A stretch of 64,000 nucleotides of DNA, taken from contig JAJEKV010000045.1 in the NCBI GenBank assembly GCA_021234155.1, positions 10,300,631-10,364,630 on the forward strand, in the 5' to 3' direction. Position 1 is the stretch's first letter. Each line of letters begins with the position of its first letter. Both the position numbers and the translations under genes were made by a program. This stretch comes from Isoetes taiwanensis. Its lineage: Eukaryota; Streptophyta; Lycopodiopsida; Isoetales; Isoetaceae. Below, piece by piece: positions 47,888 through 58,703 of this stretch. Below the pieces are notes generated by a model. That model did no database searches. It was not told where the DNA came from and saw only the letters and a list, made by a program, of their open reading frames with translations.

Positions 47888-48616
47888 ATGGCCCAACGCT
47901 TCAATGTTACTGAAGCACAATACCAGCAGGCCCTATCTAATGCCAGCTACATTGCATCCCAGCTAGCTTTGCCTATGCCTAGCAGTCAGCAAGAGTATGA
48001 CAGGCAAGTGGAATTGCTGTCTATTCTGTATCGCTTCCTTCCAGATATTTATTTGCAACCTTCGCAACCACCTCCTCTGCCTAATGGTCCTCCACCAGTA
48101 ACTCCGCCACCGCCACCTAAGCTGAGAAAATGGTTAGAGAAAGTAGACATGCCGTCTTTCAAAGGGGGAAAGACAAAGCCCGGCCAAGGTTGTCGATTTC
48201 ATCGGTCGATTGGGAAAAGTTCTTTGAAGCGTAATGCGGGCAACGGATGTGGAAAGAGCGCAAGCCATGGATACCTATCTAAAAGATCAAGCCCAAGCAT
48301 GGTGGCAAGGTAGACGAGAATGTGATCCCAAGATCACTGATTGGGAAAGTTTCAAAACGGCATTTGACGCACATTATTTGCCTTCTAATTATCACAGTGA
48401 GCTGCGTAGGGAATGGGATCTGAAAGGGGGGGAAAGAGAGTATTCAGTCCTACACTTCCAAATTTACTCATTTAGCGGCACTAATAAGGAATCTGGATAG
48501 AAAAGAGCTTCTGAGAAAATATGTCAGCGGATGTAGGGATGATATCTATGCGGAGATGGAGATATTTCATCCCAAAGATTTAAATGAAGCCATAAAACTA
48601 GCATCTGCAAACCTTT
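47888..48616 (+). pseudogene. Gag capsid region of the pol-less LTR element
   Basis: ATG at 47888 (MAQRFNVTEAQYQQALSNAS) leads into a proline-rich linker and KWLEKVDMPSFKGGKTKPGQ. After a frameshift near 48185 the capsid continues with MRATDVERAQAMDTYLKDQA, WESFKTAFDAHYLPSNYHSE and, in a further frame, RKELLRKYVSGCRDDIYAEM and LNEAIKLASANL up to about 48613. This is the retrotransposon gag order. No protease, RT or integrase follows before the 3' LTR, so the element depends on others, if it moves at all. Confidence 0.85.
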
Positions 48617-48906
48617 GTGATCCCCCCTTCTCCAAACGGACAATCCCTTAGGTAATGCTTTCCTCCGCATCTATAACAACCTCCTTTTATTTCCCTAGTT
48701 TCCTTCCTCAGGTCTACCGGACTTCCCTCTTCCCCTTCCTTTTCAGAACCATTACCGTTGCCGTTATTTTTCCTCTTCTTGAAGCTTCGGGAAGATTCCT
48801 TACTTCCATTCTTCTCTTTGCTACTCTTTTTATCCTCTTGATCATCTGAAGTGTCTTCATCCCAGAAATCAAATTTCCTAGTTTTGGGATCTATTTTCCG
48901 TTCCAA
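48614..48906 (-). mobile_element. Inverted gag segment carrying the zinc knuckle
   Basis: Between forward gag sequence on both sides, this segment codes on the minus strand. It reads an ERKIDPKTRKFDFWDEDTSD start, a lysine/asparagine-rich charged stretch, and then CYRCGGKHYLRDC, a CX2CX4HX4C nucleocapsid knuckle. To the right, forward coding resumes on the plus strand (IEGPKLEDIPETSKAADERK, 48925-48984) and ends at 49068. Short complementary words (cctt at the left, aagg at the right) lie at the apparent breakpoints. The simplest reading is an inversion of about 290 bases inside the element. Confidence 0.8.
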
Positions 48907-49252
48907 GGGGTGTACACATGCATGCTATTGAAGGTCCCAAGCTGGAAGATATACCTGAGACCTCTAAAGCTGCTGATGAGCGGAAGAAAGGTGTAAGCTT
49001 CCAAGATGAGGAACGAGCAAAGGCTAATGCCAAAGAACGGAAATGGCTCCAAATGGGAACTCTGGGGTAAACATAGTTAAAATTTATACCTTTACGGTAA
49101 GATTTGCAAGATTTGATTTGCAAGATTTGATTTGTATGTTGAATTTCGTGTGGAATGAAAATTAAATTACTACGTAAGTATGGTGCATTAGATGTAAATT
49201 TTGAAGAATGGAAATTGTAGTTGTAGCAATAGGCCTGACAAAATTTACATCA

Positions 49253-49356
49253 GTATCGCGGAGATACAATGATTGGGTATCGTGGAGATACTATATTATG
49301 GAGATACAATCAATAGTACCGCGGAGGTACAAGGATATATCGTACTGCGGAAGTAC
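49253..49356. repeat. Array of five 15-nt mini-hairpins with compensatory changes
   Basis: The 15-mers at 49253, 49277, 49293, 49316 and 49342 share a GTA(5'arm)-CGGA-(3'arm)TAC plan. Arms are GTATC/GATAC, GTATC/GATAC, a degenerate one, GTACC/GGTAC and GTACT/AGTAC. The last arm position changes on both sides together. The array lies 140-240 bases upstream of the 3' LTR. Confidence 0.75.
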
Positions 49357-49494
49357 GCGGATATCCATAATTATTTCTTAAGTTTGCAGGGTTAGAGATC
49401 GATGCAATTTGGGAGCAATCATCTTGAGAAGGGATGGACCCATCTCAAGTGCATCGAAAGATCGCGGACGATCTTCTTTAAGAAGGGATGGAGT

Positions 49495-50388
49495 TGATAT
49501 GGAGCATGCTAGGGGGAGTGGTCTAGAAAACTAAGGCAATGGGGCAAGATATTATACTCAAATATTATGAGCAAAAGAATAGGAAAACCTCATGTAACTA
49601 TCTTTGCAAAAAGAGACGATATTTCCAAGAAAAGTTTCATGCAACTATACTTATACAAAAAGGACGATTTGGAGCGAGAATAGAGTTGACATGCAGAAAA
49701 GGCAACGAACTCTTATTAGAAGGCGGTTAACACAGACAGGGATCCGGGAGGAGAAGGACCTATTCATCAACAAACCCGGCATCATTTCGCGGCCTTTCCC
49801 ATTGCCGCCCATTCAGAACTTAAGTCGTGATCCGGATGTGGTTCCCAGCTCCAACCGTACTTGCTAAGCGTTAATAGCGTTGGAGACCCCGGAGCTTGAG
49901 ATTAGCTCTTGAATCGGCTAAATTACAAAGAAGGTGATCTGTGCGGCCGAGATCAGGCATTTGATCCGTGCTTTACATTCCGCTACTCCACCGGGTTTCA
50001 TTAAGCGAAGACTCCATTGAAGTTCCTCTTCCAATTTTCGGATGCGAGTTCTTACGTTGATGTTGAAGGCGGAGAAAGAGGATCCAAACTCAATTTCGGC
50101 TGCCCTAAGAACATTTGTGCTTGTAATCAGTGTGCAATGAGGTCACATGCTTAAGCGAGAAATAAGTTTGGGTTGGAAACTATTAGTTCTAAGCCTTGGA
50201 AAAATTGCCTTAGTTTTTGTGGATCGGTTGGGTGGAAACCGGATGCTCCAATCTCGGTTTGTGGAAACCTTGCACAATTGCTCTTGAGAAGAGTTGTTAT
50301 AGAACTCAAAGTATTATCTCTTCTGTTTCTGTCTATTCAATTGTTGATCTAAGTGGACAATATCTCTAAGAACACTTAAATCATATCA
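49495..50388 (+). mobile_element. 3' LTR of the pol-less LTR retrotransposon
   Basis: Second LTR copy, 894 bases, preceded by the purine-rich 'aagaagggatggag' as a polypurine tract and followed by the target duplication GACTA. Confidence 0.95.
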
Positions 50389-50552
50389 GACTATTGTTAT
50401 CACTAGACTAAATGCACGCAAAAGCATTAAAAGAGGTTTTTTTTTTTTTTTTGGGAGGGGGGGGTGTGTAAACAAAAGCAAACTAGTAAGACGTTAGGTA
50501 TACAACTTAGAGCAGGTATGCCTGAGACATCTATTGCATACAACATCTTAAA
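50389..50552. repeat. 180-bp dispersed repeat, right part of the split copy
   Basis: Continues the repeat begun at 46943-46957 and matches 45951-46112. A T-run followed by a G-run (50436-50464) replaces the G-rich run of the other copy. Confidence 0.85.
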
Positions 50553-50559
50553 GACAATT

Positions 50560-51940
50560 CACAAGGATCTAAATGAAGGCTTTGCCTTATATTTAACTGC
50601 ATTCAAACACATGTGAAAGCTACAAAGAACCTTAATTTACTTCAATTCTTCTAAGCCTTTTGGTAGACAACTTGATAAATGGATAGAAACTTTAACACCT
50701 CATGGGACCTAATGGGCATGACACGAGAGATAATGAAAGATAACAGATATATAGATGTAATGTAGGAAAAGGAGGTGATGGACATTGGTGACATGATTTT
50801 CAAAAAATAAATTCATTCTTTGATTTCATGTCCATTCCCCAAGTTACGTATTGTAATATGATCTTATTGCCAATAATCAACTTAATAGCAAGGGTTACTA
50901 GACAAAAGACAAGCTATATAGATATAACAATGAGCACAACATAAATTCTAATCAAATTCTAAACCTAAAATATTGATGAATCAAAATTGACATACCTTTG
51001 TATGTATAGAAAGAAAGTTGTATGGTCTTGGAAGCAATTAACCCAAATATTGATATAATAAGCATGTCTTGAACGTGTTAAGTCGATTTTGCAAATGTCA
51101 ATATGTAAATATGGAATACTTAGCACAAGATGTAGTATGGATACTGCCCAAAACACGCTCCCACCAATCAAGTCCGTACAATCCAAATGTTATCTGATAC
51201 ATAAAATAGATGTGCTCGATCCTCTTGTATGAGGTCTGTGAATTTCTTATTCAAGTAAGTTACCCAAAATAAAAAATTCATTGAGAAATAAACATCAACA
51301 TTGTAAATCAAATATGTAAAACCTTATTCTGTATATAAGGTATATAGGGTTCCCTATATAGCCTTGTTTGGCCATAAGCCATTCAAGCAAATTAATCTTA
51401 AAAGTAGACCATATTTGTACTTCTTGATGCTCACATGAAACATATGAATGATATTATCATGCTTTAAATATGTATTTATCACTATCTATCTTAAATACTG
51501 TATATAACCTAAGCATAACATTAGAATGCGATCATAATTTGTTCCATGCCATTATTATAAAGATCTCACACTCTTTGTTGTCACCATTTCTTCGCGTTGG
51601 ATTGGTTCGTCATGATGCAGTTGCAAGGCCATGTGATCCTCTTTGGTAAATTTTTACGTTCTTCAAGCCAGCTTGTGCCAAGAGGAATCGCCTTACAAAA
51701 AATCGTAGATTCAATGTACGGTTTTGGCAAGGTCATTTATCATCTTTATTAGGTTTGTGTTACCTTATTCACACCAAACAATTTTCATTTTCAAAACCAA
51801 CTATCATCAAGAAAATAGATGCAAGATAAAGAGTCTATACTGAATCCCCATATTTCAAAACTTCAGAAAAGGGTTGGTATAAGAAGGTGAAACTTCCATT
51901 TAAATTGTCAAGAGGTACATTGTTATGCTCAAGATGCTAT
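50560..51940. other. Gene-free AT-rich stretch
   Basis: Only short open frames without recognisable motifs. No repeats of note were seen by eye. Confidence 0.5.
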
Positions 51941-52151
51941 ATTGACCTTAATAGACATTATTTTCAACATGGTACTTAAGGAAATATTATTGTTGATGGT
52001 GGTGGGTGATAGTGGATGGATAAAGGCATCTGTAGTCATGCGGCAGAAGTGGTGGGTCTTCATTAAAGCATTCTTTCCATTCTCACGATATGATCTTTCA
52101 CTATCAGAGGTGCCCTACCGTGTGTATGCGATTGTCCCTCAATCAATGATC

Positions 52152-52660
52152 CTACATATTCTAAACGAGGTGCACCCTGGACTACCACAGTCGTCGGATC
52201 TGTCAATCCTACGGCCCAGACTGTATGTTGAAGTCTCTGGACACCTCTCGTTTCGATTATGCTCATTTATGATTGGGGACGCCTATGATTTTAAGATGTC
52301 AAATACGAGTTTGCCTAAGGTTTTGATGGTATATCGAGCCTCTATACGGTTTCGCTTAAGGTTTTAGAATATGAAATACGGGGATTCGAACCTCTACCAA
52401 AATAACTCAATGTCCTAATAAGACTACTTTAACCAATCTAACTAGTGAGCTAATGTGATTATTTTTTATCTTAAATCCATGTTTTTTTTTATGATAACCC
52501 ATTGAATTGTTTTAGGGATATGGTCTATAGTTTCAAGAATTATATCTATATCAAATCCCCCTGGAACCCCCTGTTATTTTGCTACATATTCTAAACGAGG
52601 TGCACCCTGGACTACCACAGTCGTCGGATCTGTCAATCCTACGGCCCAGACTGTATGTTG
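52152..52660. repeat. Identical 78-bp direct repeats 431 bp apart
   Basis: 52152-52229 and 52583-52660 appear identical, from 'ctacatattctaaacgagg' to 'agactgtatgttg'. Between them lies a copy of the dispersed repeat with tRNA-like boxes. Flanks outside the direct repeats differ. Confidence 0.85.
52318..52592 (-). repeat. Dispersed repeat with tRNA-like boxes, copy 3
   Basis: This is the best-preserved copy. On the minus strand 'ttagattggttaaagtagtc' resembles an A box and 'gaggttcgaatccccgta' a perfect tRNA T-arm B box about 35 bases later. The stretch 52411-52592 is almost identical to 58525-58703. A tRNA-derived SINE or a composite repeat holding a tRNA relic are both possible. Confidence 0.55.
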
Positions 52661-52854
52661 TTACATGAAATTTGGGGTGTGTGGGCAAAACCCTAATGAG
52701 AGAAAGTTGGCAAACCCTAGAGAGAGAAGACAGGAGGGTAGGAGGGCACTAGAGAGAGAAGGCAGGACTGCAATGGAGAGAGAAGTGAAGTAAAGTGAAA
52801 TAGGAAATGATGAACACCATGTGTCCTATCATGCTTTTGACAATCATTCACGTG

Positions 52855-53025
52855 CGTCTTATATCAACCACGGTCATGTTTAAACCAAAAAAGATACACA
52901 AGATTTTTGTGGACTTAACGAATCTTTTCGTGAGTGTCATGTTAAAGCCACATCGAAGGAAAAAATACATGGAGTTTTTTTATTTCATGCTGGTTCAAAC
53001 ATGACCATGGTTGTTAAATAAGACG
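52855..53025. repeat. 171-bp foldback (long imperfect hairpin)
   Basis: The outer arms cgtcttatatcaaccacggt.. and ..accatggttgttaaataagacg pair over about 33 bases with few mismatches. An inner stem gtggacttaac (52909-52919) pairs with gttaaagccac (52941-52951) around a 21-base loop. It may be a foldback MITE or a small-RNA precursor. Confidence 0.75.
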
Positions 53026-53280
53026 ATCGATTCATTCAAGTGTTATAAACCTTTTTGGTAGGAATGAATACATGTGTCCAATGTCTATATTTGCCCCAAC
53101 CATGACAATTAAAAATTAGATGTGAGATGGCACCCGCAAACAATAGTTTATTGAAGCATGTGGAGCATGATGAGCATGTGGATTATTATCAAAAGAGTCT
53201 ATGCTTGAAAATGGCCGGAACCATTAGATCGAGAATTACAAAGGGTTTGCATATTTTAAAAGTTTTAGGCCAACTCGAAG

Positions 53281-53515
53281 AGTAGCATTCATTCTATATT
53301 AATAGAAGTTCTATCTATGCAACTAGCCATCTGAGTGCCAACAACATATTGAAGTTTTGGCTAGTTTTGGTTATGGCACCTGCTCAAACAAGGCCTCATG
53401 TTATCTTATTGTAAGATAGAATTAGATCTTGAATTGCAACTGATAGGTCTCCTCAAACATCAACATTTATTGTATATTAATAGCAGTTCTATACATGCCA
53501 ATATCCATAGTGCAT
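53281..53515. repeat. Diverged direct repeat in the UGT upstream region
   Basis: 'tattaatagaagttctatctatgc' near 53297 and 'tattaatagcagttctatacatgc' near 53474 are diverged copies, with similar flanks of about 60 bases. They bracket the first UGT fragment and suggest a duplicated upstream module. Confidence 0.65.
53351..53411 (+). pseudogene. UGT 5' fragment, first copy
   Basis: About 60 bases matching the UDP-glycosyltransferase start region at 54021-54082. It includes 'gaagttttggct', an ATG, and codons for APAQTRPHVIL. The similarity ends abruptly after that. Confidence 0.8.
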
Positions 53516-53890
53516 TAAAGAAAAACTGAAAATGGACTCGTGAAGCAAGGTTCCAAAAATACCTTGTAAGCCCTTTTGTTTGCCTCGTCCAATTTAAAAA
53601 TTGCTGGTCTAAATTTCTGGTGCCGGAAAATTTTCGATAGAAAAAAAAAAAATATATAGTTTAATGTAAAATCTGATAGAAAAAAATATATAGTTTAATG
53701 TAAAATCTGGTATATTTGTATATTATTATGTTATATATTATATGAAATATATATTTTACATAGACGGCAAATTATCTGGAAGAGCTTAGAATATTTATTG
53801 AGCCAACATCAAAAGACTGAAGTTTGCTGAAGCCAACAAAAGACAAAAAGACAAAAGACTTAAAAAAATACTCAGAATGGACTTTGAGCA

Positions 53891-53984
53891 GGCGCTGCTC
53901 AAAGAAGGCCTCATGTTATAGGCTTGCCATTTTCTGAGATAAATCCTCTAATGCGTTTGGGCAGATTCTCACAACAAAGGGACT
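53891..53984 (+). pseudogene. UGT 5' fragment, second copy
   Basis: From 'ggcgctgctcaaagaaggcc' to 'acaacaaagggactttg' this matches 54037-54143 of the intact gene, with a deletion of about ten bases and a stop (gttataggc) where the gene has gttatcgtc. Confidence 0.85.
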
Positions 53985-54033
53985 TTGTTTAATGCGTTTT
54001 TTGAGAACGGAACAACAGACTGAAGTTTTGGCT

Positions 54034-55592
54034 ATGGCGCCTGCCCAAAGAAGGCCTCATGTTATCGTCTTGCCATTTCCTGCAGATGGCCACATAAATC
54101 CTCTAATGCGGTTGTCCAAAATCCTCACAAAAATGGGATTTTCCATTACTTTTGTCAACACTCAAGGCAACCATGAAAGACTGTTGGACACTGCCAAGCA
54201 ATCAGGAATATCTGTGGACCAAGATCCCAGTTTTAAGCTTGTTGGGCTTGCCGGATTTTCTCATGAAGAAACCAAAAAGCTTGCTGGAATGAAAGGTGTT
54301 GAGCTCATGATGGCCAGTGTGGAGAGTCTGAGAAAACCCTTCGAAAACCTTGTGGAGCAGGAACTGGGGAAAAATCCTTGCTCTGTGGCATGTATAATTT
54401 CTGACTTCTTTGTATATTGGTCTTCTCAGGTTGCAGACAGATTTGGCTTAGATATGGCGACGTTTTTTCCTTCAAATGCCATCAGTCATCTTGTACTTCA
54501 GAACTTGGAGGAGCTGAGAGCCCAAGGTCTGGTCCCCATTAAAGGTGAAAAACAGATCTCAGTTTTAAGTTACAGGTTTTACAGATCTCAGTTTTTATTT
54601 AGCTTAGCGTTACAATCACAGAAAGCCAGTCAGTATTCCATCCACTACAGAGCAGTTTGGTTTTAATTTGGGTTTTTTTTGCTGCAGATCCAAGTGCAAG
54701 TAGCACAATCCCAATTGCGTTTTCAAGCGATCTGATTTTGATGCAAAACGAGATCCCTATGATAGTGCACGAAGATTCCCTTTCTGTAGAATACTTTTGC
54801 AAGTGCAAAGCCAGAGCAGGAGATTGGAATTTGGTAAATTCTTTCGAAGAACTAGAACCCAAAGCAGTAGCAGGAATGCGGAAAATATTACCCAATTACT
54901 TGCCTGTATCGCCAATGCATCACTACGCGGTTTGTAATGAAATGCAAGGGAATGAAATTGGGTTAACAGTGGAGGACAGATCGTGCATGGGTTGGCTTGA
55001 TAAGCAGGCAGAAGGGTCGGTGCTGTATGTGTCGTTTGGAAGCGTATCAGTGCTGGGAAAAGAGCAGCTGAGAAATATTGCGAAAGGGGTAATGGATAGC
55101 AAGGTTCCATTTCTGTGGATACAGAGGCCGACTCTGACAGGGGAGGAAGAAGATCTGGGTTGGATTTTTGAAGGGCTGAATGAGGAAGAAGGTATTGTGG
55201 TAAAATGGGCACCCCAGATCGAGGTACTCCGACATCGTTCCGTTGGTGGATTTCTTAGCCACTGCGGATGGAACTCGACCCTAGAAAGTGCCTGCGCCGG
55301 AGTTCCAGTGCTTGCATGGCCCCTTTTGGGCGAGCAGAATTTGAACTGTAAATTGATTGTGGAGGAGTGGAAGATTGGGTTGGATTTTAGAGGCGCTATC
55401 AGAGATGAAGGCGGATTGGTGAGTGCCCAAGATGTGAAAAATGGTGTTTTGAGGCTGATGGAATACGAGGAAGGCAGAGAATGCCTCAACAGAGTTCGAG
55501 AAATCAGAGAAATGGGGATCGCAGCTGCCCTTCCTGGCGGTTCCTCCAGCATTAACCTTCAGCTATTTGCAGATGCATTCATAATGAAATGA
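54034..55592 (+). CDS. UDP-glycosyltransferase (family 1, PSPG type)
   Basis: It transfers a sugar from a UDP-sugar to a small acceptor such as a phenolic, flavonoid or hormone in the cytosol. Exon 1 is 54034-54544 and exon 2 is 54688-55592, joined across a 143-base GT-AG intron to give 471 aa. I chose the ATG at 54034 because MAPAQRRPHVIVLPFPADGH is the normal family start. An upstream in-frame ATG at 53992 would add 14 residues. The catalytic pair is H20 and, by analogy, D124 (IISDFF). The PSPG box, residues 344-387, starts WAPQIEVL, contains HCGWNSTLESACAGVPVLAWP and ends with EQ. Length and layout are normal and no damage is seen. The final E-Q in place of D-Q is common and hints at UDP-glucose use. 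Gene fragments lie upstream and a copy of the 3' flank downstream. The acceptor cannot be deduced. Confidence 0.94.
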
Positions 55593-55915
55593 AGCCTTCT
55601 AATCAAGTAATACCATACTACTAGTAAATATGCCCCGTGTGTTACGTGTGTTTTCCTAAATTGTACTCGTTTGGCGAGTGCTTGATGACAACAATTATTC
55701 AACTGATGTTCAGTTTGTTAAGTCTGCTTCTGGGAAGGTACTTCGTTATCCTTTCCTTTGGATGTTTTCTGCCAGCCATTCTTCTAACTGATCTTGGATG
55801 TCTCCATCTGTAGAGCCATGTTGGGGAAACTTTATAAGAGAAGGGCAATACAGCACATATCTTATACGCCTGAGGTCTCAAACATCAAACACAAAATTAG
55901 TATGCACATCCATAC

Positions 55916-56035
55916 GACATAAGCCACCCTAGCCCATTTCTGCTTCATAAATGTTCCTTTTGTGAGCAGACAACTGACATAAGCCACCCTAGCCCATTTC
56001 TACTTCATAAATGTTCCTTTTGTGAGCAGACAACT
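55916..56035. repeat. 60-bp tandem duplication, nearly identical
   Basis: 55916-55975 and 55976-56035 differ at one position (tgctt versus tactt). The unit runs from gacataagccaccctagccc to gagcagacaact. It lies in the region 3' of the UGT. Confidence 0.97.
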
Positions 56036-56541
56036 GTGGAATAGTAATGAATGCAACATTGTTGTTGCCCTTAAACATTAAAATGACATCTCGCCAAATT
56101 GAGTAGCTAGCTCACTGAATGCAACTATGTTCCCAATTAGCCTATAGTATGAGGCCACAACAAATTTCACAATCAGAAAAGCTCACTGTGAAGCTCTCTA
56201 CGGGAAGTGGTTCATTGATCTATAAACATGGAAACTCAAACACCTTATAAGTTGTAATTTAATTCAAATGGCATTTCTTAACATCTTGTCACGTCCAATA
56301 TCAAATGGATTTTTAAAGCAGCATTGCCATTGATAAGATAAGATAAGATGCATTGCCATTGCCATTAAAGCAGCCAATAGAAGGTCCATTTAGGCAGAGC
56401 ACAATCTATGCTTTTCTTGGATAAAAGCTCCCCTTGGCCAACACTCCTTGCTCCATTGCCATTAACTTTCATCTCTGTATTATAAGAACTAAATGTTAGG
56501 CCACAATAGGAAAACATGGGCCTTATTGAAGTGCACTTAGA

Positions 56542-56641
56542 ACCTGCTCTTTGATAGGCCATTGGCAAAGATTTAAAAAATCAGATGTTGTACCTGCTCT
56601 TTCATAGGCCGTTGGCAAAAATTTAAAGAATCAGAGATTGT
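56542..56641. repeat. 50-bp tandem duplication
   Basis: Two adjacent copies of 'acctgctcttt(g/c)ataggcc', 'gttggcaaa' or a variant, and 'tttaaa(a/g)aatcaga', with about five differences. Confidence 0.9.
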
Positions 56642-57439
56642 TTTGAAGCTGCTTTCGCTTCAAAGCTCAATTTCAATCGTTCCTTATTATAAACAAACTT
56701 GCAGTAATTTACGATGTTGAAGGATTACCATGCATGAGTATGGGAATCAAAATGGTCATACGCAACTCACCTCTTGCTCAAGATTAGAAGAATATCCATT
56801 TCGAATTTCAAAATACCAAGGACCAAATATTGCTGACGAAACAAAGCTGTGTATTGTTCATATGCTGAATGCACCAAGCATCTTTGGGTCAAAGCATGGA
56901 GCTGGGGGGCATTTTTGCGCCAGCCAAGCACCCCTTAAGCACTTAATACTGAAAATTTTGCTTATTTTTATCTTTTTTTCTACAGCTCCAATCAAGCTGA
57001 AATTTTGTATTCAAAGGCGTAATATGAATCACCCACTAAGCACCATGTGTCGCTGACACAAAAAGTGTCCCCCACCCCCATGCTTTGACCCCTTTGTCCA
57101 ATACTACTTATAGCAACCTGTGTGAAGGTAAATACATATCTATATGCAGAAGTAGAAGCTATGAAGGCATCTCATTCTAATTCCTAATAAAGCATGGACA
57201 TTCCTCAATTTCTTCAAGTTTTTATCTAAAGGTGCTATCATATTGACGTACTGTGAAATATTTGGCTTTATAATACATTAGGTGCATCTCTTTTTGGTTT
57301 TTGTCTTGGAAATGATGCCAATGGTCCATGGAATCTTGCCATTTCACTCCTCCTTCACACTGTTGAGAACTGCTTTAATGATTTCTTATGCAATTTATAA
57401 ATGGCAAGATCGAGTACTTATAATCAACAAGGAAAACAT

Positions 57440-57556
57440 TGCACTTGTTTTTTTCCTAAATTGTACTCATTTGGCAGAATGGACAACTGTTGCTCAGGAT
57501 GTGCTTGATGACAACAATTATTAATCTGATGTTCAGTTCGCTAAGCCTGTTTCTGG
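57440..57556 (+). repeat. Copy of the UGT 3' flank
   Basis: 57445-57555 aligns with 55650-55735 downstream of the UGT stop. Shared words are 'tttcctaaattgtactc', 'tttggc', 'tgcttgatgacaacaattatt', 'ctgatgttcagtt' and 'taag'. This copy has an extra 20 bases in the middle. It may be all that remains of another UGT copy. Confidence 0.85.
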
Positions 57557-57999
57557 TCAGGTCCCCAAAATGTTTCTGTACTGTTCATGAATATAGGAAA
57601 GATTAGAAGAACATGGATCATCTTTTGTGCTCAATCTTACCCCATACTCCAGTGGAGTTCCAACCGTATTGCAATTTTGCATATCTAACCTGTGCAACCA
57701 AGGAGATCTCTTGAGGTATGGATTTCAATTCTGTTCCATCTGATTTTTCTGAGTATGAGGAGGATTATGATGTGGTTCCCTCCACCCAAATTTGCTTGTG
57801 GCCATGGAATGCAACAGACAATTTGCTTGCCAACAACAGATAATCTGTATGATACATTGAAATATTTGCTCGAAATCATCCTCCCCATCATCCCGTTCAC
57901 CGTAATTGAGCACAGGAAGATGATCTTGAGCCATGGAGAATTCAGTAATTTGAAGAACAAGCCAGAGGAGATAGCTTTCAGGGAAAGGGAATATCGATT

Positions 58000-58045
58000 G
58001 TTTTTAAGCTAACTTAATGGCGGTTTTTAAGCTAGCTTAATGGCG
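58000..58045. repeat. 23-bp tandem duplication
   Basis: 'gtttttaagctaacttaatggc' and 'gtttttaagctagcttaatggc' lie side by side. Confidence 0.9.
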
Positions 58046-58524
58046 GTGGGAATTCTGATGCTAAAAACACGTGGCCCCATGTGAATACGTGGTTGAATAA
58101 GACGTTCAGCACTGACCATGATTACTCAGCCCGGAGTCGGACGCACTCATCCACGTGAACCCTAGATAGGTGGAGTCGATTTAAGAAGGAGGATGTTAAG
58201 GAGAGCGACCGATTAGAGCATAGGGCATTCCGGATCAGGGAGCAGCCAACCAAATTCAGATCTGATTAGGAGCAGCCGACCATCATTTAAGAGATCAGTG
58301 AGGGCAACGGATTCGGGGCAGACAACCTTATAGAGCAGAGAAATAGATTGATTACAGAGGCCAATCGACCAGAGCAGGGAAGTATATCAGACCAAAGGGT
58401 TTCGGATTATCAGATCGAATCCATTCCTTCTGCTCCTATTCTGTTTGTGCACCCCCGTTGAAGATGCAGATTTTCGTGAAGAACTTTGTCAAGCCGCCAG
58501 AAGATCTTCTGATATATTCGTAGC

Positions 58525-58703
58525 CCTAATAAGACTACTTTAACCAATCTAACTAGTGAGCTAATGTGATTATTTTTTATCTTAAATCCATGTTTTTTTT
58601 TATGATAACCCATTGAATTGTTTTAGGGATATGGTCTATGGTTTCAAGAATTATATCTATATCAAATCCCCCTGGAACCCCCTGTTATTTTGCTACATAT
58701 TCA
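58525..58703 (-). repeat. Dispersed repeat, copy 4 (truncated, recent)
   Basis: Almost identical to 52411-52592, with one clear substitution (ctatggtttc versus ctatagtttc). The similarity starts at 'cctaataagactac' and stops at 'gctacatattc', so the B-box-like part is absent. Confidence 0.9.

Noticed and set aside
54757-55552. Long minus-strand frames opposite the UGT
   Set aside because: They are shadows of exon 2. The plus strand has the PSPG box and the correct splice sites.
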